Shown: piece after piece, positions 60,225-64,000 of the stretch
Position numbering within the stretch: position 1 is the stretch's first letter
How the letters are laid out: each line of letters starts with the position of its first letter
Assembly: GCF_900115785.1 (NCBI RefSeq)
Contig: NZ_FOYS01000002.1
Coordinates: 496,001-560,000 of the forward strand
DNA from: Halogeometricum limi
GTDB lineage: Archaea; Halobacteriota; Halobacteria; Halobacteriales; Haloferacaceae
DNA length: 64,000 bases
Direction: 5' to 3'
Position numbers and translations under genes: made by a program
The notes under the pieces: generated by a model
What the model saw: only the letters and a program-made list of their open reading frames with translations
What the model was told of the DNA's origin: nothing
Databases searched by the model: none

Positions 60225-60758
60225 TCACCCCGTTCGTCGCTCGACGGACAACTCGACCGGGCGACGGCGACCCTCTAAGTCCTCGACGATGCGTTCGACG
60301 ACCCGTTCGGCCTCGTTCTCTAAGGCGGGTTTCAGCTTGTCGATGACCCACCCCAACGAGACGAACCGCGGGAGGTTCAGCGTGTCCTCGTCCGCGGAGT
60401 CGGCGTCGTACGACACCTCGAAGAACACTCGCGACGCCGTCTCTGCGTCCTCGGGGGCGTCCGCGGGCAGGTCCTCCAGTTCCTCGATACGCCACCGACC
60501 GCGGGCGCGCAGGTCTTTGACGAGACGCCACTCGACCCGTTCGGGCGGGTGCAGTTCCGTCACCTCCGACACCGTCGTGTAGTTCAGTTTCCACCACGAG
60601 AACCGCATCTCGTAGCGCGTACCGGTCTCACCGTCCCCGCGTCGCGTCACGTCTCGAAGGTGCTTCGAGTAGTTCGCGTACCGGGGAAAGTCGACGACGA
60701 AGTCGTACACCTCCTCGCGTGGCAGGTAGACGACGGTGCTGACGACGATTTCGTCCAC
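60225..60758 (-). CDS. SRPBCC (START-like) domain protein
   Basis: A 177-residue helix-grip protein: IVVSTVVYLPREEVYDFVVD, FPRYANYSKHLRDVTRRGDG and HPPERVEWRLVKDLRARGRW. The fold binds lipids or small hydrophobic ligands; similar to coenzyme Q binding (Coq10-like) proteins. Ligand unknown. Divergent from the next gene, 98 bp apart. Confidence 0.88.
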   Translation of the reverse strand: MDEIVVSTVVYLPREEVYDFVVDFPRYANYSKHLRDVTRRGDGETGTRYEMRFSWWKLNYTTVSEVTELHPPERVEWRLVKDLRARGRWRIEELEDLPADAPEDAETASRVFFEVSYDADSADEDTLNLPRFVSLGWVIDKLKPALENEAERVVERIVEDLEGRRRPVELSVERRTG

Positions 60759-60856
60759 GAGACGCGGGTTCGGCGGCGGCGAACAAAGCCTTGTGGGACT
60801 CCGTCCGAAACCTGTATCAGAAACTTCTTTTCTGTCACGTCGAGTTGTTCACGTAC

Positions 60857-61750
60857 ATGGTGGGTGGGACGCTCCGTGACATCCGTTCGCACGCTGACCG
60901 TCTCTCCGCGTCGGACGGCCCGTACGCCGTCGTCTGCGACCGACTGGGTCGCGAACCACTCCCGCTCGTCGGCCTTCGGTTCGGGACCGCTTCGGACGCC
61001 GAACGGGCCGCCGACGCCGCGAGCGACTACCGCTCGGCGCTCCGACGCTACGACCCGCAGGTGCCCCACCACGAACCGCTGGTCCGGCGCGTCGCCGACG
61101 GCACACTCGAACACGCCCCGCCCGCCGAGGCGGACGCGCGGACTCGGTACTTCTCGTTCTGTCACGACGTCACGGGCGCGGTGTTCGAGTCGCTCTCGAC
61201 GACGGGGCACCGAGGCGTGGAGTCGGCCGCGATGGAGACGTACCTCACCCTCGCGGAAGTCGTCGACGACCACGACGACTTCTGTCTCGCGATGCTGTGG
61301 AGCGTGCTGAGCGAACTCGACGTCCGACTCGACGACGACGGACAGCGAACCGTCGTCGCCGAAGCGGCGTCCTCGCTCGGCGACGCGACGACGGGTGCGA
61401 TAGAACCGGAACCGACGGTCGGGGACGCCCTCGGTGCGACGATGGCGCGACTCGAAGACGCGTCGTTCGTCCGCGGGTTCGACGTCTCCGGAGTGCCCGG
61501 GGGCGACGCGTGGGAGGTGACGTTCGGCGGCTACGCACTCGCCGAACGGACCGGGAGACTCCCGACGCTCCCCGTCGCCGTCGACGTCGTCCGCCGCCTC
61601 GACGAGCGTTCGGTGGCGTTCACCGAGGCGACGCCGTTGACCGAGGGCCGGTGGCGACTCCGCGTCGAGGACGGCCGCGACTCGGCCGGACTGGTCAGTC
61701 TGAACGTCACCGACGAGGGGCGGTTGAACGAGGCGGACTACTACCTCTGA
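60857..61750 (+). CDS. Uncharacterised haloarchaeal protein
   Basis: A 297-residue soluble protein I do not recognise by function. Mixed alpha/beta: GGTLRDIRSHADRLSASDGP, HEPLVRRVADGTLEHAPPAE, RYFSFCHDVTGAVFESLSTT. It resembles a Halobacteria-only family (recalled as DUF7551, unverified). ATG 60857 is chosen because upstream in-frame codons (from 60791) lie in the promoter region; the family begins VGGTLRDIRS. Possibly transcribed with the flavoprotein that follows after 105 bp. Confidence 0.8.
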   Translation: MVGGTLRDIRSHADRLSASDGPYAVVCDRLGREPLPLVGLRFGTASDAERAADAASDYRSALRRYDPQVPHHEPLVRRVADGTLEHAPPAEADARTRYFSFCHDVTGAVFESLSTTGHRGVESAAMETYLTLAEVVDDHDDFCLAMLWSVLSELDVRLDDDGQRTVVAEAASSLGDATTGAIEPEPTVGDALGATMARLEDASFVRGFDVSGVPGGDAWEVTFGGYALAERTGRLPTLPVAVDVVRRLDERSVAFTEATPLTEGRWRLRVEDGRDSAGLVSLNVTDEGRLNEADYYL

Positions 61751-61855
61751 GAGGCCGTCGCCGTCCTCGCCGCTGTCGCCGTCGCCGCCGCCGTTCTCGC
61801 CGCCACCCCCGTCGAAACCGACGGACTCATCCGCGAATCCGTGGTAGCGGACGGC

Positions 61856-62632
61856 ATGGAACGACAGTCGTCGACGGACGTACTCGTCGTCGGTGGCGGC
61901 GTCGCGGGCCTCACCGCGGCGACGTTCACCGCGCGGGCTGAACTCGACACGCTGGTCGTAGACGACCCGGAGAGCATCCTGAACCGAAACGCCCACCTGG
62001 AGAACGTCCCGGGGTTCCCCGCGGGCGTCAACGCTCGCCTGTTCTGTGACCTCCTCCGCGAGCAGGCGGACCGAAACGGCGTCGAGCGAACCGAGGGCCG
62101 CGTCCTCGACGTGGAACGGGTCGACGAGGCGGGCGCGCGGTTCGTCGCGTCCGTGGAGTTCGACGGGAGCGTCGAGACGGTTCGGACGGAGTACCTCGTC
62201 GCAACCTCCTGGAGCGACGCGGACTACCTCGACGGACTCGGCGTGACGATTCGCGACGCCGGGAGCAAGCGCTACGTCGACGTGGACGAACTCGGCCGAA
62301 CCTCGGTGGAGGGCGTCTACGCGGCCGGCCGACTCACCGAAGCGTACCACCAGGCCGTCGTCTCGGCGGGCAACGGTGCGGAGGCCGCCCTGACGCTGAT
62401 TCACGACAGCGACGTGCCGTACTACCACGACTGGGTGACGCCGGAGGGCTACTTCACCGACCGCGGGCGGGAGGTTCCGCCGGGATGCGAGGAGATAGAC
62501 GCCGAGGAACGCGCGCGGCGAGAGGCCGAGTCGCGCGAGGTGATGCAGTCGTTCTTCGCCGACTCGCACTCGGAACCGCAGCGGACGCACCCGAGTCTGG
62601 TCGAGGACGAGTTCGGGCGACTGGAGGAGTGA
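61856..62632 (+). CDS. FAD-dependent oxidoreductase, thioredoxin-reductase fold, no CxxC
   Basis: A 258-residue flavoprotein: DVLVVGGGVAGLTAATFTAR binds FAD, ILNRNAHLENVPGFPAGVNA follows, VYAAGRLTEAYHQAVVSAGN is the second FAD motif. The NAD(P) domain and redox CxxC of true thioredoxin reductases are lacking, so it is a shortened family member with unknown electron donor. ATG 61856 gives a compact N-terminus; a GTG at 61841 is in frame. Confidence 0.85.
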   Translation: MERQSSTDVLVVGGGVAGLTAATFTARAELDTLVVDDPESILNRNAHLENVPGFPAGVNARLFCDLLREQADRNGVERTEGRVLDVERVDEAGARFVASVEFDGSVETVRTEYLVATSWSDADYLDGLGVTIRDAGSKRYVDVDELGRTSVEGVYAAGRLTEAYHQAVVSAGNGAEAALTLIHDSDVPYYHDWVTPEGYFTDRGREVPPGCEEIDAEERARREAESREVMQSFFADSHSEPQRTHPSLVEDEFGRLEE

Positions 62633-62645
62633 ACGCGGGGTCGCG

Positions 62646-63884
62646 TCACTCGTAGGCCGCGACGACGCCCGCCCTCGTGACGACGTACACGCGGGTCCCG
62701 GCGACGACGACGCTCTCGGCGGTGCCCGCGTCCATCGAGAGCGTCCACTTCGTCTCGCCCGTCGCGGCGTCGAGCGCGTGGACGCGAGACGACCGGTCGT
62801 CCGTCGCCCCTGCGAACAGGCAGGTGGTCCCCGAGACGACGAGCGAGGTCCCCCAGTCGGCCACGGCCAGGTCATCGCGCGTCCACCGCGTCTCGCCGGA
62901 CGCGAGTTCGAGTGCGGTGACGGTTCCCTCGCCGTCGCCCCCGACGCCGGTTCCGTAGACGATAGCAGACTCGTCTGAGGTGAGCGCGAGGTGGGAGTGA
63001 CCGCCCTCCGTCGGCACCGACCGGACGCGCGTTCCGTCCCGGCGATAGACGTGGAGGTCCCCGCGGGTCCGCGCGCCGCCCGCCCTGTCAGTGTCCCCGA
63101 CGACGACGTACTCGTCGGTGACGACGGGCCACGTCGGGCGGCCGCGGGCATTCGTCACCCACTCGATGCCGGGTGACCGACCGAGGAGTGAGCCGAAGTC
63201 CGAGGGCGGCGACAGCGACTGGAGCGGTCCGGGCGCGGCGAGGAGGAGGTCAGTTCCGCTATCACCGTCGGCCGCGACACCGGGATACGTCGCGTCAGCG
63301 CCGTTCGTCCCGAACGTCCACCGGTGATTCCCGTTCGAATCGAACGCCATCAGCCTGCCGTGGTCACCGAGGAGAACGCCGTCGTCGGTCGGCAGGACGC
63401 CGTAGATGCGTGAGGTGCCGACCGTGTTCGGATACGCGATCTGCCAGCGTACCGTCCCGTCGCGGTCGAAGGCGCGGAGGTGTCGGCCGTCGGCCGTGTA
63501 GAGCGCGTCCGGTGCGAGCGTCGCCGCTCGGGGGAGGCCCCTGGCGGGCGTCTGGTCTCTCCCGTGCGTGTTCCACTTCCACCTCCCGTCGTCCCGGCTC
63601 AAGGCGTCCGTTCCGGTCTCGCGGACCGCGTACACGGAGTCGGACGAGACGAGGATCCCCACGGGTGTTTCCGTCTCGAACGACCGCGACCAGCGGCGTT
63701 CGGGTTCCGAGTCGGGCGGCGTCGCGTCGGGCGCACAGGCGGTGTTTCTCGTGTCTCGGCGGGCGGTCCACCACTCGTCGGTCGGCGTCTCGGGCGCGCC
63801 GAACTCGTCTTCGCCGAGACATCCGGCGAGTCCGGCGACGCCGGCGACGCCGACACCGCAGAGCACGTCTCGTCTGGAGGGCAT
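62646..63884 (-). CDS. PQQ-binding-like beta-propeller Tat lipoprotein
   Basis: A 412-residue exported protein. PSRRDVLCGVGVAGVAGLAG then C is a Tat signal and lipobox. The mature part is a beta-propeller with repeated blades containing W-x-(5-20)-A-x-G/D-G-x-(V/L)-x-A-x-(D/E) patterns (VSSDSVYAVRETGTDALSRD, LYTADGRHLRAFDRDGTVRW, GETRWTRDDLAVADWGTSLV). PQQ itself need not bind; such proteins often act as scaffolds (BamB-like). ATG 63884 is chosen since the frame upstream is noncoding. Divergent from the gene at the right edge. Confidence 0.9.
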   Translation of the reverse strand: MPSRRDVLCGVGVAGVAGLAGCLGEDEFGAPETPTDEWWTARRDTRNTACAPDATPPDSEPERRWSRSFETETPVGILVSSDSVYAVRETGTDALSRDDGRWKWNTHGRDQTPARGLPRAATLAPDALYTADGRHLRAFDRDGTVRWQIAYPNTVGTSRIYGVLPTDDGVLLGDHGRLMAFDSNGNHRWTFGTNGADATYPGVAADGDSGTDLLLAAPGPLQSLSPPSDFGSLLGRSPGIEWVTNARGRPTWPVVTDEYVVVGDTDRAGGARTRGDLHVYRRDGTRVRSVPTEGGHSHLALTSDESAIVYGTGVGGDGEGTVTALELASGETRWTRDDLAVADWGTSLVVSGTTCLFAGATDDRSSRVHALDAATGETKWTLSMDAGTAESVVVAGTRVYVVTRAGVVAAYE

Positions 63885-63972
63885 CGGTTCGAAGTTCTCG
63901 AACGCGGACGTGAATCTTCTCCTCACACCCGCACCGGACAGTTTTACCCCGCCCGTCTCGAATCGCACGACG

Positions 63973-64000
63973 ATGCTGGAAGGCGTGAACGTCGCGTTGG
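63973..64000 (+). CDS. coaBC: 5' end of probable coaBC (phosphopantothenoylcysteine synthase/decarboxylase)
   Basis: Only nine codons are in the window (LEGVNVAL after Met). This matches the start of haloarchaeal CoaBC, which usually continues GVTGSIAAVK. A TATA-like AGTTTTAC lies about 30 nt upstream of the ATG. CoaBC makes phosphopantetheine for CoA. The rest lies beyond the edge, so the call rests on the short N-terminus and is tentative. Confidence 0.45.

Noticed and set aside
60647-63151. 834-codon minus-strand frame
   Set aside because: Crosses several real genes and both strands of coding bias; no domain.
1-64000. CRISPR arrays, insertion sequences, phage genes, integrases
   Set aside because: No regularly spaced repeats, transposase or recombinase motifs found on reading both strands; the repeats noted are too short and few.

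Overview
The window is chromosomal DNA from an extremely halophilic archaeon (class Halobacteria). The evidence is high GC with C/G-biased third positions, very acidic predicted proteins, TATA-like boxes about 25 nt upstream of ATG or GTG starts that imply leaderless mRNAs, haloarchaeal 7S (SRP) RNA, Tat-type lipoprotein signals (RR plus lipobox), a TFB-type transcription factor, Rpo11 and a halophile-type gas vesicle cluster. The content looks closest to the Halogeometricum/Haloferax-like family, but that placement is impression, not computation. No insertion sequence, integrase, phage gene or CRISPR array was seen.

Layout. 1-6.5 kb: a truncated secreted phospholipase-D-like protein, a HEAT-repeat protein, a nitrilase-family hydrolase, DpsA, a 53-residue microprotein, an Old-Yellow-Enzyme-like reductase and an acidic protein. 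6.5-10.2 kb: a two-gene lipoprotein operon, a DUF35/thiolase-like pair whose thiolase has Ser at the usual nucleophilic Cys, and a small membrane protein. 10.36-10.67 kb: SRP RNA. 10.8-12.5 kb: an MFS transporter and TatA. 12.6-17.25 kb: gas vesicle genes, with gvpA-gvpO on the minus strand and gvpF-G-(unknown)-J-K-L-M on the plus strand, divergently arranged. 17.3-23.5 kb: a sulfatase-like protein, an FAD oxidase, a Tat-exported orphan, tRNA-Gly(TCC) with duplicated flanking DNA, a thioredoxin-reductase-like protein and two methyltransferases. 23.6-27.6 kb: a PilB/PilC pair. 27.7-35.6 kb: small haloarchaeal proteins, a UDG-like protein, a repetitive DUF4097-like lipoprotein, two metallo-beta-lactamase-fold proteins, a membrane DnaJ, Rpo11, a DUF1684 protein and HisF. 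35.8-39.3 kb: two tandem GH13 alpha-glucosidases. 39.4-50.6 kb: a quinone reductase, PurL, a PHP/asparagine-synthase-like pair, a Nudix protein, TFB, GatC-GatA and a second amidase. 50.6-60.2 kb: a transport region with an APC permease plus RCK protein, a sulfurtransferase and two TrkH/TrkA sets. 60.2-64 kb: an SRPBCC protein, an unknown protein, a flavoprotein, a PQQ-propeller lipoprotein and the first codons of a probable coaBC.

Genes that work together: the gvp set builds gas vesicles; TrkH channels and TrkA RCK proteins handle potassium, central to salt-in osmoadaptation; PilB/PilC form an ATPase/platform pair for type IV pilus-like assembly; GatC/GatA are two subunits of the tRNA-dependent amidotransferase. 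The most unusual content is the gas vesicle cluster, which lacks gvpN, C, D, E and recognisable H/I, has a cysteine-motif extension on GvpO, and carries an unrecognised ORF at the H/I position.
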